A DNA stretch of 64,000 bases from Chloroflexia bacterium. GTDB taxonomy: Bacteria > Chloroflexota > Chloroflexia > Thermomicrobiales > CFX8. Both the position numbers and the translations under genes were made by a program. Below, piece by piece: positions 33,699 to 43,221 of the stretch. The notes under the pieces were generated by a model. The model was not told the origin of the DNA and ran no database searches. It worked only from the letters and a program-made list of their open reading frames with translations. The stretch spans positions 1 to 64,000 of the forward strand of contig JAUIIK010000007.1 in NCBI GenBank assembly GCA_030431755.1, in the 5' to 3' direction. The stretch's first letter is position 1. Each line of letters begins with the position of its first letter.

Positions 33699-35219
33699 TC
33701 AGGCGAACTGGGCAGCGAGGTGCTCGGCGATGGTGATGGCCGGGAGGTTGGTGTTGGCCCGCATCAGCGTCGGCGAGATCGAGACGTCGCAGACATAGAG
33801 CCCGTCAAGACCGTGGATCTTGCCGCTGGCATCGACGACGGCGTCGGGGTCGTGCGACGGCCCCATCCGACAGCTACAGGCAGGGTGGTAGTTGATCCGC
33901 ACCGTCTCCTCGGCGAAGGCCTCGAGCTGGCCACGGGTCCGCGCCTCCGGGCCCGGACGCAGCTCTCCACGCACGAGCCCGGCGCGCTCCAGATTGCCGG
34001 CGATCTCGCGCGCCAGCTCCAGACCATCGACAAGCACGGCGCGGTCGTTGTCCTCCGCGTCGGTGAAGTAGCCATGGTCGATAGCGAGCGGGGCGTCGGG
34101 GTCGGCGGATGTTACCCGCACGTGTCCAGCGGACTGGACCGCGACGGTTGACGATGGGATCGAGTAGCGCCAGCCGCTCTCCGCAGCCAGATCGCGTCGG
34201 AGGATGCCATAGAGGTGCAAGTCAAACGCCTCGGTGCAACGTGGACTCTGTGTCTTGAGGATCGTCTGCTCGTCGGGCGTCCAGCGGTCGCGGCTGAAGA
34301 GCTCCATCTGCCTGGCCAGCTTGTCGGTTGCCCGCAGCTCAATTGACGTCAACGGGTGATCGGTCAACGCTCTGCCAACACCGGGTAGCTCGTGCCGGGG
34401 CTCGACGCCGGCCGCGCGTAGCTCATCCGGAGCGCCGATCCCGGAACGCTGGAGAATCGCCGGCGAACCATAAGCGCCGGCCGCGAGGACGATCCGGCCG
34501 GCAGCGATACGTCGCCACCCGCCATCGATGCGAGCATTGACGGCGACCGCCCGCCCCTGGTCGAGCTCAACTCGGTCGACGAGAGCATTGGCAATGATCG
34601 TCAGGTTTCCAGACTCGCGCACTGGATCGAGGTACGCAAACGCCGTGTTCCAGCGCACGCCGTCGATGATGTTAACCGGCGAGATGCCGGTTGCAGAGAC
34701 ATCGTCCGGGTCGTCGAGGTCATGCACGCGGGGTATGCCGGCGGCGACCGCGCCCTCCATGAATGCGCCGTGGAAAGGCGTCAGCTCATCATCGTCCGGA
34801 ATACGCACCCGCAGCGCCCGTTTGGCGCGCTCCCAGGCCGGCTCCAGATCATCCCAGCCCCAGCCGGCGTTACCCAGCTCGGCCCAACCGTCGTAGTCGC
34901 GGCGGTGGCCGATGACCTCAACACAGCCGTTGTGGGATGAACAGCCGCCGATGACTCTGGCACGGTCATAGGGTGAATGGAAGCGATGGCCAGGACGGTT
35001 GAGGCCGCTATAGCCCCAGTCATGCGTCTCCGGAAAGCGCAGCGCGTCGAGCAGATCCGCCGGCCAGCCGCCGCCACTAGACGGCCCGTAGTCCGGCCCC
35101 GCCTCCAGCAGCACGACGTTGAGATCCGTATCGCGGGCGACGATCCCGGCCAGGGCCGCCCCGGCCGAGCCTGCGCCGACGATCAACAGGTCGATTGAGG
35201 CCGGCAGCGTCGTGCTCAT
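33699..35219 (-). CDS. GMC-family FAD-dependent oxidoreductase
   Basis: This 506-residue flavoprotein opens with the Rossmann FAD motif LLIVGAGSAGAALAGIVARD and LLEAGPDYG. GMC signature 1 is GGCSSHNGCVEVIGHRRDYDGW and signature 2 is AAGAYGSPAILQRSGIG. Near the C-terminus NYHPACSCRMG supplies the catalytic His, and NTNLPAITIAEHLA follows. The common HPxGTCRMG is changed to HPACSCRMG. Substrates are typically alcohols, choline-like or sugar compounds; none can be inferred here. ATG 35219 is preferred over the track start because GGAAGGAA precedes it and it starts the FAD domain at the usual distance. Confidence 0.92.
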   Translation of the reverse strand: MSTTLPASIDLLIVGAGSAGAALAGIVARDTDLNVVLLEAGPDYGPSSGGGWPADLLDALRFPETHDWGYSGLNRPGHRFHSPYDRARVIGGCSSHNGCVEVIGHRRDYDGWAELGNAGWGWDDLEPAWERAKRALRVRIPDDDELTPFHGAFMEGAVAAGIPRVHDLDDPDDVSATGISPVNIIDGVRWNTAFAYLDPVRESGNLTIIANALVDRVELDQGRAVAVNARIDGGWRRIAAGRIVLAAGAYGSPAILQRSGIGAPDELRAAGVEPRHELPGVGRALTDHPLTSIELRATDKLARQMELFSRDRWTPDEQTILKTQSPRCTEAFDLHLYGILRRDLAAESGWRYSIPSSTVAVQSAGHVRVTSADPDAPLAIDHGYFTDAEDNDRAVLVDGLELAREIAGNLERAGLVRGELRPGPEARTRGQLEAFAEETVRINYHPACSCRMGPSHDPDAVVDASGKIHGLDGLYVCDVSISPTLMRANTNLPAITIAEHLAAQFA

Positions 35220-35435
35220 GCGAGTTCCTTCCAATGGCGCGCGATGGCGCAGGCAAGTGCAACGCATCATAGCCTCCAGCACGGACACAGCAGTATCAAC
35301 CGACGCCGACCGGCCAAGCCCCTGTCGGTAGGTGTACGGACAAAAAGGGTGACTTAACTCGGATGGTCTGTATTATGTGGGAGAAGTCGTGGGGGCTTCA
35401 ACAAGTGAATCTTTCGACCCGAACCACCCGGAAAG

Positions 35436-36554
35436 GTGGGCGTTTTGGGGAACGCAGGGCGAAGAGTCGCGGGACGACTGCGTCCAGCCGGACTTGTGTC
35501 ATCCGGCTGGCATCAGCGTTTGACGGTGACGCCGGTTCGGCGTGCCGAGATCGTTGACAGTCTCGACGACTCCGCGAAACTCGATTCCGACTACATATTG
35601 CTCGCAGTGCTTGCCTGTCTGATCGCCAGCTTCGGGCTGGTCGTCAACAGCACGGCGGTCACCATCGGCGCAATGCTCATCGCGCCGCTGATGGGCCCGA
35701 TTCTCGGGATGTCGCTGGCGCTTGTGCGTGGCGACCTGCACCGGCTGTCGCAGGCGGTCACGACACTGCTCATCGGCGTCGCCATCGCTATCGTAATGAG
35801 CGCGGTCATCGGCAACATCGTCTCGCGCAGCAAGGCCAGCGGCTTTCTGGCCGAGCTGCCGCGCGAGATGATGAACCGCACCGAACCGACGCTCTTCGAT
35901 CTGGTCGTCGCGATGGCCGGCGGCTTCCTGGCGGCCTACGCGCTGACCCAGCCGCGGCTCTCGCCTGCGTTGCCGGGCGTCGCTATCGCGACATCGCTGA
36001 TGCCGCCACTCTGCGTCGTCGGGCTCGGCATCTCCCAGGGCGAGACGGGGGTATCCAATGGCGCGCTGCTGCTCTTCCTGGCCAACTTCGTCGCGATCGT
36101 CTTCAGCAGCGCGGTCGTCTTCGTGCTGGCCGGCTTTGGCCCGCTGGCCTTTCACGAACGGCGGCAAGTCATCTCGCGGACGTTCTTCGTCTCCAGCATC
36201 TCGCTAGTGCTGATCACGATCCCGCTGGCGAACTTCATGGTCCGGATCGCCGACGACGCCCGCACAAGTCAGATCATCGACCAGACGCTGACCGACCAGA
36301 TCGAACAGGTGAGCGCCGACGCGCGGCTGGTCGAGTTCACCCGCGAGAGCCGCGACGGCCACATCCACGTCAACGCCACGGTGCGGACGCCGCGCGAGCT
36401 CTCGTCGAATGAGACGACGCGCATCCAGCGCACGCTCGCGTCGCGCCTGGACAAGCCGGTTTCCCTGGAGCTTCTGATCGTGCCGATCACTCTGCTCGAC
36501 GTGATGCCACCGGAGCCCGATACCAACACAGCACCGAGAATGCCGGAGTCGTGA
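35436..36554 (+). CDS. DUF389 / TIGR00341-type membrane protein
   Basis: The 372-residue protein has about six membrane helices starting near residue 50. The hallmark DUF389 stretch is present: LASFGLVVNSTAVTIGAMLIAPLMGPILGMSLALVRGD-like sequence, seen here from ILLAVLACLIASFGLV onward. A later segment (GVAIATSLMPPLCVVGLGISQG) is also typical. The last ~90 residues are soluble. The function of this family is unknown. Start is GTG at 35436; an alternative in-frame GTG at 35526 would remove a basic N-terminus of uncertain reality. The next gene starts 81 bp downstream on the same strand. Confidence 0.85.
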   Translation: MGVLGNAGRRVAGRLRPAGLVSSGWHQRLTVTPVRRAEIVDSLDDSAKLDSDYILLAVLACLIASFGLVVNSTAVTIGAMLIAPLMGPILGMSLALVRGDLHRLSQAVTTLLIGVAIAIVMSAVIGNIVSRSKASGFLAELPREMMNRTEPTLFDLVVAMAGGFLAAYALTQPRLSPALPGVAIATSLMPPLCVVGLGISQGETGVSNGALLLFLANFVAIVFSSAVVFVLAGFGPLAFHERRQVISRTFFVSSISLVLITIPLANFMVRIADDARTSQIIDQTLTDQIEQVSADARLVEFTRESRDGHIHVNATVRTPRELSSNETTRIQRTLASRLDKPVSLELLIVPITLLDVMPPEPDTNTAPRMPES

Positions 36555-36635
36555 CCGCGGCGCGCAAGCACTCCCTTGCGGCGGCAGCTCATGCTATAGA
36601 TGGGCGAACAGCTCGCACGCATTCGAGGAGGGGCA

Positions 36636-37838
36636 ATGAGCGCGCCGGAACGAGTTGATCTGCTGATTCGTGGGGGCCGGGTGATCGATCCGGCGTCGGA
36701 TTTCGATGGTAGCGCTGATGTTGCCGTCAGTGGCACACACATCGTCGAGGTTGGCCCGGACCTGAGCCACCTGAGTCCGGCGCGCACACTGGACGCTACC
36801 GGCCTGCTCGTTGTGCCGGGGTTGATCGACATCCACGCCCATACCTACACGCACATCAGCCACAGCATCGATCCGGATCTGATCGGCGTGCAGTCCGGCG
36901 TCACGACGGTCATTGATGCCGGTTCAGCCGGGCCGTGCACCTGGGGGCCGTTCTATCACCACGTCATCAAACAGGCGAAGACCCGCAATCTCGCGTTTCT
37001 CCACCTTGCCCGCAACGGCCAGGCCTTCATCCCGGCGATCCGCATCGACGACGACATCGACCTGGAAGCGACGGTCGAGACGGCGCGGGCCTACCCGGAC
37101 GCGATCATCGGCATCAAGCTCCGCGCAGTCGGCCCAGCGGTGATAACGATGGGCGCGCGGATGGTCGAGCTCACCCGGCAGGCGGCGCGTGAGTCGGGCG
37201 GCATGCAGATGATCCACATCGGCGACCCCGACGCTGAAGCCGACGGTCCAACGTTGACCGAAGCGGTGTTGACGAATCTCGAACAGGGCGACATCCTGGC
37301 TCATATCTACACCCATCAGCCGGGGAGCCTGCTGAACGCGGACGGCACCGCGATGCCGGAGGTCTTCGAAGCGCGTGACCGGGGCGTCGTCATGGAGAGC
37401 TCGCCGGGCGGCAGCAATTTCAGCTTCGAGGTCGCCAAGCGCCTGATGGACCAGGGCTTGCTACCGGACGTCATCGGCACCGACCTGACCGGCCGGGGGC
37501 GCGGCGTGCTCGTCCACAGCCTGACCGAGATCATGGCCAAGTACATGGCGCTCGGGCTGAGCCTGCACGACGTCGTCCGCATGACGACCTCGGCCTCTGC
37601 CGGCGTGCTGGGCCTGGATGACCAGATCGGCCGGCTCGCGCCTGGCTACGAGGCTGACATCACGCTACTGAAGCTCGAAACCGGCAAGTGGATCTTCCGC
37701 GACCTGCCCGGCGAGACGCTGACGGGCGACACCGCCCTCGTGCCGGTCCAGACGGTCCGTGCCGGCGAGCTCTTCTCCCCGGAGTGGGGCCCGCGTCCCT
37801 GGGGCTGGCTACCGGAGTCCGAGGACCTGCCGGGCTAG
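36636..37838 (+). CDS. Amidohydrolase / dihydroorotase-like metallohydrolase
   Basis: The 400-residue protein belongs to the amidohydrolase superfamily (Atu3266/EF_0837 deacetylase-like group). Metal-site residues appear in order: HAH in GLIDIHAHTYTH, a candidate carboxylated Lys in IIGIKLRAVG, His in MQMIHIGD, His in DILAHIYTHQ and Asp in VIGTDLTG. N-terminal (RVDLLIRGGRVIDPASDFDG) and C-terminal (LAPGYEADITLLKLE) beta-sandwich halves are normal. It hydrolyses an amide or N-acyl bond of unknown substrate. ATG 36636 is chosen because GAGGAGGGG is 5 bases upstream; the track start is 12 codons earlier. Confidence 0.92.
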   Translation: MSAPERVDLLIRGGRVIDPASDFDGSADVAVSGTHIVEVGPDLSHLSPARTLDATGLLVVPGLIDIHAHTYTHISHSIDPDLIGVQSGVTTVIDAGSAGPCTWGPFYHHVIKQAKTRNLAFLHLARNGQAFIPAIRIDDDIDLEATVETARAYPDAIIGIKLRAVGPAVITMGARMVELTRQAARESGGMQMIHIGDPDAEADGPTLTEAVLTNLEQGDILAHIYTHQPGSLLNADGTAMPEVFEARDRGVVMESSPGGSNFSFEVAKRLMDQGLLPDVIGTDLTGRGRGVLVHSLTEIMAKYMALGLSLHDVVRMTTSASAGVLGLDDQIGRLAPGYEADITLLKLETGKWIFRDLPGETLTGDTALVPVQTVRAGELFSPEWGPRPWGWLPESEDLPG

Positions 37839-38229
37839 GCGACGGCGCGCGCCGCTCTGCGCCGAGATTGATCACCCGGCAGGCATCGCATGGGTCGGGT
37901 TGATCTCAGTTGTTCCTCTTAAATCATTGAGAGATCGTGTTCCATCGCGAGCCGATGTCCGAAAGGACGTCATCCTGAGCGAAACGGAGTGCAGCCGAAG
38001 GATCTTTTCGCCAGTCCGAAGCTTCGATGGAATGACTAGATCCTTCGGCTCCCACCCGTTCCACGGGTACCCGGCCTGCGCTCGGGATGCCAATCTTGAA
38101 GCGGGACGCGCCTCATGGCTGATAGTTGGTGGCGCACGACGTTGCGAACAAGCGTCATCACCCTATCCGACGCCGATCTTGAAGTACGGGCGTTGGAAAT
38201 GACCTCGATACCAGCGTGGTAGCACGGGC
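37839..38229. other. 391-bp gap with dispersed repeats
   Basis: No coding ORF is supported. GTCATCCTGAGCGAAACGGAG and CCGAAGGATCTTTT at 37969-38010, and AGATCCTTCGGCTCCCACCC at 38037-38056, form one inverted module. The ~118-bp repeat copy B follows directly. The gap separates convergent genes. Confidence 0.55.
38086..38203 (+). repeat. Dispersed repeat, copy B
   Basis: This is collinear with copy A at 30569-30686 in the same orientation, starting GATGCCA and ending in TGGAAAT. It is located between the amidohydrolase and the convergent Rad50-like gene. Confidence 0.6.
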
Positions 38230-41200
38230 CTAATCGGCGTCTGGGACGAAGAAGCCGAGCAGGAGGTCGATGTGTTCGGGCTGGATCAGTCCGGCCGCGA
38301 GCGCTGGCGAGACCGAGCCGACGACGCGCGCCCGGATCTCGCCGGTGTCCAGCGGCTCCTCTGGATCGAGGTAGCCCGCGTCGCTCAAGTAGGACCGGAA
38401 ACTCTCCACGTAGTCGGTACGCATACGAGGAACCGCGCCGGAATCCAGCCGGCGCAGCAGCGCCTCGGCATCGCCACGGGCACGGTCCGCCTGCTCGATG
38501 ACGCGCTCGACAAAGGTCTCAGTAAAGGCCCCAGAGTCAAGCACCGCCGCGCGGTCGACCGGGCGGCCGTGACCGACGCGGCGAGCGCTGATCCCGGCCG
38601 CGACGACGTCGGCCCGCGCTTGCGCCACCTCAAAGACTTCGTACTCGATGAATTCAGCGCCGCCGTAGGCCATCAAGGTCTTCAGCTGACCCCAGGTCGA
38701 GATACCGTGCGTGAGCAGGCGGTGGAGCTGATCGACGTCTCGGACGAGATACCAGAGGTGGACGCTCTCGACATCGTTGCGCGGGTCGATCAGCGGCACA
38801 CCAAGCAGCTCGCGGTAGGCGCGATGGCTTGAGCCATTCGGAGCGGCGACGCTTGGCGCGGGCAGCGGCAGCTCTTCGAGCGCCGAGCGCTGCTCGGATT
38901 CCGCCAGCTGCCGGACCTCGGCGAGGCTAATGACTCCGTAGTCGAGGTCGTCCTGTTCGGCCAGCATCCGCCGCCACTTGCCGACTTCATCGTGCTGAGC
39001 AGTGAAGTAGAAGACCTGGCGGCCGCTGCGGCTGATCTCGCAGACGGCCCGGATGATCGCCTCCGCCCGGTGCTCGTCGGCATTGCCCAGCGTCTCGTCC
39101 AGGATCAGCGGCAGCTTGGGGCCGTGCTCCATCTCCTCGACGAAGGCAATCCGCACCGCCATAAGCAGCTGGACGCGCGTTGCGCTCGACAGCTCGGAGA
39201 GGCTGTGGTTGATGTTCGTCGTGGTGTCGAGAGCGCGGAAGGCGGGCTCTGGGTCGTCGTCGAACTCGAGCAAGTAGCGGCCCTGGGTCATCCGGACAAA
39301 GAGATCCCGGGCACGGTGGAAGACCTGTGGCCGGTCGTTGTCGCGGGTCTGCTGCCGGACGTGCTCCGCCAGTGACCAGCCGGCCGCGAGCCGGTAGCCT
39401 TCGTCGCGGTTCGAGCGCAGGGTATCACGGGCAAGCTCCTCGTCAACGAGCGCCTGTTCGAGGTTGCGTTCGCGCTTGGCGTCGGCGACGTGCGTTTCGA
39501 TCTCGACGATCCGCCGGTGGAGCTCTTCGGCCTGTGCCGCATCCAGCCGGCGCGTCTCAAGCTCCGCCTCTAGCGCGGCGGCCGGACGCTCGGCCAGCTG
39601 CCGCTCGTCACCGAGCTCAATGAGCGCCTGACGGGCGGTGACGTCAGCTTCCTCGACCGTCTTCCGGGCATGCAGGTAGGCGTCGCGCTGTTCGAGCCAG
39701 TCAGCCAGCCTGCGCTCGTCGCCCTCGTCAAGATCAAGGTCCTTGAAGATCGCAGCACGCTCTGCGGCGATACGCGCCAGCTCCGGCGCAGTCTGGTCAC
39801 GGGCGCTCTCCGCGTTACGGCGCTTGATCCGGGCTGACTCTAGCTGCTGGAGACGTTCGTCGAGATTATCGACGTAGCCCATGATTGGCGCGTGCGCCTC
39901 CGACGGCGCGTAGCCGACGGCCGCAAGGCTGTTGTTCAGGGCGTCGAGGAGCACGGCGTGCCGCTGGTCTAGCTCCATGACCCGTTGTTCCGCCGCCGCG
40001 AACCGGGTGTCGGCCTCCTGCCAGCGGTCGAGCTGCTGGGCCAGGGTATGGAGCTCGGTGGAAGCGATCTCGTTCAACCCCTGCGCGGTCAGCGCCTCGC
40101 CCCAGACACGCTCGCTCTCAGCGTGCGCCGCCGCTGCTTGCTGCCAGCGCTCTTCGAGGTCAGACCACCGTTCGGCGCGCACCCGCGCCAGCTGCTGCTG
40201 GTGGAGCTGCCGGCCAAGCTCCTCACCCAGCCGTTCGACGTGCTCAACGGTCCAGCCCGGCGGCTGTGACAGCCCGAGGCGCAGGTACTCATCCTGGAAG
40301 TGTGAAGCCCGGCTCGTCGTGGTTGCCGGCTTGGGCCGGAAGATCCAGCCGAGGACAAGCGGGGCGGGCGCGAGGAGGATCAACCCCAGCAACACCGGGT
40401 GTCCGGCGATCCCGGCCACCAGCGCCAACAGCGCGATCAGACCGGCCGCGACAATGAGCGGAACCCAGGCGACCGGCGCGCTGGTTGCGGTGGCCGGCGC
40501 GCCGCTGGAGCGCAGCCAGCCATTGAGCTGCGAGATACCACGCTGCAAGCGTTCGATGTCGCCATAGTCAGCCGGTGCGCCAAGCCAGCCGCGCAGTGCC
40601 TCGGCCGCGTCGAGCTGCGCCTGCGTTTGCTCGAATTGCCGGGCAAGCGTCACAAGCTCGCGCAAGCCTCCGGCTTCGAGCCGCCGTAGCTGCGCCTCGT
40701 CAATCTGCTGGCCGAGCTGCCGGGCGGCACGGTCCCGGAGCAGGCCCTGCTCGTTGCGCTCGTCTTCGGCACGGGCCAGACTACCGCCGAGCTCTTGCAG
40801 CTGCCGGGACTGCTCTTTGAGCGCCGCCAGGGAGCCCGCCGGTAACTCAGCGCCTTCCAGGCCGCTCCGCGCGATCTCGGCGGTAGCAGCCTCGATCTCG
40901 GTGTCGTGCTGGCGCGCACGCTGTTCATATTCGAGACGGCGCGCATCCAGCTCCGCGAGCCTCTCCAGCTCGTCGCCGAAGAGCAGCGCGATACTCTCCG
41001 GCAGTGCCGCCAGAGTATCCTTCGCAACTTCAAGCTCCTGCTGGCGCTGCCGGGCGACAAGCGCCCGCTCCAGCAACGCGACGCGCGCGCCTGACTCCCG
41101 TGCCTGCTCGTACTGGCCTCTCAGATCGTCCAGATCACGCTGCTCGCGCAGTAGCGCGTCTTGCGTCTGTCGAGCGTTCTGCGTCTTCGCGCGGGCCTCA

Positions 41201-41688
41201 TTTAGCCGGCCGATGTTGCCCCTGGGCTGCGTTGGGCGCTGACGGTAGCCAAGCTCATCGCGGGCAGCAGTAACGTCGTACCCGCCGGCGGATTCACGCA
41301 GGATCACGCCGGCGAAGTCGGCGTTGTCAGCCTGCAGGAGGTCGTGCAACGTCAGCACGTAGCGGTCGCGGAAGTCGCTGGCGTCGAGCGGCAGGCTGGC
41401 CGCCTCGCTGCCGTCCTGTCGGGCACGGCTGACGCCGGCGTCGACCTCGACATCCCAGGCCGAGCCATCGAGGTCGATCTGGGCGGCCAGCGAAGCGCGG
41501 GACCAATCGGGCAGGTCGTTCCAGAGCAACATCTGCAAAACCAGCGCCGTCGTCGACTTGCCGGAGGCGTTCGGCCCGTAGGTGATGTTGATCCCGGCGG
41601 TCAGATTCTCGATTACGAATGGCGTCTCGATACCGGGCGTTCGCCGGACGTCGAGCCGGCGGAAGACCAGCGCGGATCTGCCGCTCAT
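38230..41688 (-). CDS. Rad50/SbcC-like AAA ATPase (YhaN type)
   Basis: The 1152-residue SMC-like ATPase has Walker A GPNASGKST at residues 38-46, long Glu/Arg/Leu coiled-coil stretches, and a distal ATPase half (LSELSSATRVQLLMAVRIAF signature, then LILDETLGNADEHRAEAIIRA Walker B near 857, then the His switch FTAQHDEVGKW). Two hydrophobic segments at ~400-448 interrupt the coiled coil, as in B. subtilis YhaN. This separates it from classical Rad50, which has a Zn hook (CxxC) there. About 230 extra residues follow the ATPase end; they are not recognised. It overlaps the upstream metallophosphoesterase by 4 bp, so the pair forms an Mre11-Rad50-like complex for DNA end processing. Confidence 0.88.
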   Translation of the reverse strand: MSGRSALVFRRLDVRRTPGIETPFVIENLTAGINITYGPNASGKSTTALVLQMLLWNDLPDWSRASLAAQIDLDGSAWDVEVDAGVSRARQDGSEAASLPLDASDFRDRYVLTLHDLLQADNADFAGVILRESAGGYDVTAARDELGYRQRPTQPRGNIGRLNEARAKTQNARQTQDALLREQRDLDDLRGQYEQARESGARVALLERALVARQRQQELEVAKDTLAALPESIALLFGDELERLAELDARRLEYEQRARQHDTEIEAATAEIARSGLEGAELPAGSLAALKEQSRQLQELGGSLARAEDERNEQGLLRDRAARQLGQQIDEAQLRRLEAGGLRELVTLARQFEQTQAQLDAAEALRGWLGAPADYGDIERLQRGISQLNGWLRSSGAPATATSAPVAWVPLIVAAGLIALLALVAGIAGHPVLLGLILLAPAPLVLGWIFRPKPATTTSRASHFQDEYLRLGLSQPPGWTVEHVERLGEELGRQLHQQQLARVRAERWSDLEERWQQAAAAHAESERVWGEALTAQGLNEIASTELHTLAQQLDRWQEADTRFAAAEQRVMELDQRHAVLLDALNNSLAAVGYAPSEAHAPIMGYVDNLDERLQQLESARIKRRNAESARDQTAPELARIAAERAAIFKDLDLDEGDERRLADWLEQRDAYLHARKTVEEADVTARQALIELGDERQLAERPAAALEAELETRRLDAAQAEELHRRIVEIETHVADAKRERNLEQALVDEELARDTLRSNRDEGYRLAAGWSLAEHVRQQTRDNDRPQVFHRARDLFVRMTQGRYLLEFDDDPEPAFRALDTTTNINHSLSELSSATRVQLLMAVRIAFVEEMEHGPKLPLILDETLGNADEHRAEAIIRAVCEISRSGRQVFYFTAQHDEVGKWRRMLAEQDDLDYGVISLAEVRQLAESEQRSALEELPLPAPSVAAPNGSSHRAYRELLGVPLIDPRNDVESVHLWYLVRDVDQLHRLLTHGISTWGQLKTLMAYGGAEFIEYEVFEVAQARADVVAAGISARRVGHGRPVDRAAVLDSGAFTETFVERVIEQADRARGDAEALLRRLDSGAVPRMRTDYVESFRSYLSDAGYLDPEEPLDTGEIRARVVGSVSPALAAGLIQPEHIDLLLGFFVPDAD

Positions 41689-42986
41689 CGCGCCGCCTCC
41701 TTCTGGGCCACAAGCGTGTCGAGCAATGTCCGCGCTTCGGCCAGCAGCAGCCGCTCGGCATCGGCCCGCCCGGGCTCAGCGTCCGGCGAGATCCTGGCGA
41801 ACGAGGTCGAGCCATGGATCGTGCGGAGCTCGCGCGCCGTCACCGTAATCAGACCGGCGTACTCGGCGTCCGGATCGCCGGCTTCGAGCGCCTGAATGAT
41901 TCGGGCCACCTCGCCTGGCGGGTCGTTGCGCCGGGCCAGCGCGTCGAGATCGAGCGCCGGCTGGGTGGCGATCTCGATACGCTCGATGACCGCCTCAGCG
42001 CCGCCCGCGCCGGGCACCCGCAGGTCTTCCTCAGCCAGCCGGGCGATAGCCTGTAACTCGCGGTGAAGTGGCGTCCGACCGATCAATCGCAAGCGGCATG
42101 ACAGGCAAGCCAGGCGGTCATAGCGGTGCGCTTCCTCGGCCAGCGCCTCCCGCAACGCCCCAACAATCTTCGAGCGCACAGCGTCGGCATCGGCGCAATC
42201 CGAAACGTCGATGTCGTGGGCGAGGTAGCAGGCGGTCGAGAGCGGCACGCGGCGCGTCGCGACCCGTCCAGAGCCGTCGATCGTCGCGATGACCGCGCCG
42301 TGGACGCCCGGCTCGCCGGGATCCATGGCCTGGGGCGTGCCAGGGTACATCACGACCAGCGCGCCGTCGTCGACGAGTATCGACTGACCGTGGATATGCC
42401 CAAGCAACCAAAGGGCAACCGGTTGCCGGCGCAATTCAGCGAGTGTGACCGGACCGTACTGGCTGCCGGGTTGGTCCAGATCAGCGTGGAGCAAGCCGAG
42501 CACCGGAGCCGTACCGGCCGGCAGATCGTAGCTATCAAGGGCGCAGTCGGGCACATGCTCGCGCGGGAAGGACCAGCCGTCGATGTGGAGCACGGGCTGT
42601 CCCTCGCGCTCCAGCGTATGGCGCTCCCACCGGCCACCCCCGCCGAGAAGATGGAAGCCGTCGAGGTCGAGCGCCGCGGACAGTTGCGGCAAGACATCGT
42701 AATCGTGGTTGCCGGCGACGGCGAAGGTCGCGATGCCGGCGGCGGAGAGCTGCCGCAACCCGCGTTCAAGCGGCCCGACCGCCTCGAAGTAGCGGTTGGA
42801 GCGGTCCACCAGATCGCCGCTCAGGGCGACGATGTCGACGCGCTCGCCGATGGCCGTCTCGACGATGGCATCCCACGCGCCCGCGCCCGAGTGCTCCGGG
42901 CCGCTGTAGGCGTCCGTCAGGCGGCTGGAGCGCCGGCCGATATGGAGATCGCCGGCACAGAGTATTCGGATCGCATTACCTGACAT
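41685..42986 (-). CDS. Mre11/SbcD-like metallophosphoesterase (YhaO type)
   Basis: The 433-residue protein has the full calcineurin-like phosphoesterase motif set in order: GDLHIGR, LSGDLVDR, AGNHDYD, LLHADLDQ and LLGHIHGQS. These coordinate two metal ions for nuclease activity. A capping domain follows (residues ~280-433). The start is either ATG 42986 (GGGGA just upstream) or ATG 43007, seven codons earlier. The pair with the downstream YhaN-like ATPase is coupled by an ATGA overlap. The gene is divergent from the helicase-nuclease genes across a ~235-bp gap, so DNA repair genes share one regulatory region. Confidence 0.92.
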   Translation of the reverse strand: MSGNAIRILCAGDLHIGRRSSRLTDAYSGPEHSGAGAWDAIVETAIGERVDIVALSGDLVDRSNRYFEAVGPLERGLRQLSAAGIATFAVAGNHDYDVLPQLSAALDLDGFHLLGGGGRWERHTLEREGQPVLHIDGWSFPREHVPDCALDSYDLPAGTAPVLGLLHADLDQPGSQYGPVTLAELRRQPVALWLLGHIHGQSILVDDGALVVMYPGTPQAMDPGEPGVHGAVIATIDGSGRVATRRVPLSTACYLAHDIDVSDCADADAVRSKIVGALREALAEEAHRYDRLACLSCRLRLIGRTPLHRELQAIARLAEEDLRVPGAGGAEAVIERIEIATQPALDLDALARRNDPPGEVARIIQALEAGDPDAEYAGLITVTARELRTIHGSTSFARISPDAEPGRADAERLLLAEARTLLDTLVAQKEAAR

Positions 42987-43221
42987 TATCCCCACATTCC
43001 CGGTCATGCCTTAGCGCATAACTGGCCGTTCTTGCTGAATTGCTTTACTATAACCGACAACGCCGTGCGGGGCTGCTCCGGTTGCGATCAATCCGCACGG
43101 CGATCCAAGCTTCCAGTGTCGCGTGCCGATTGGAACCATCCCGGAGCAACCCGCTTGCCGGGCCGTATATGGGAACATCTCGACTAGACTCGTCAGCAGA
43201 TCGACAGGATCCCCGGATACC

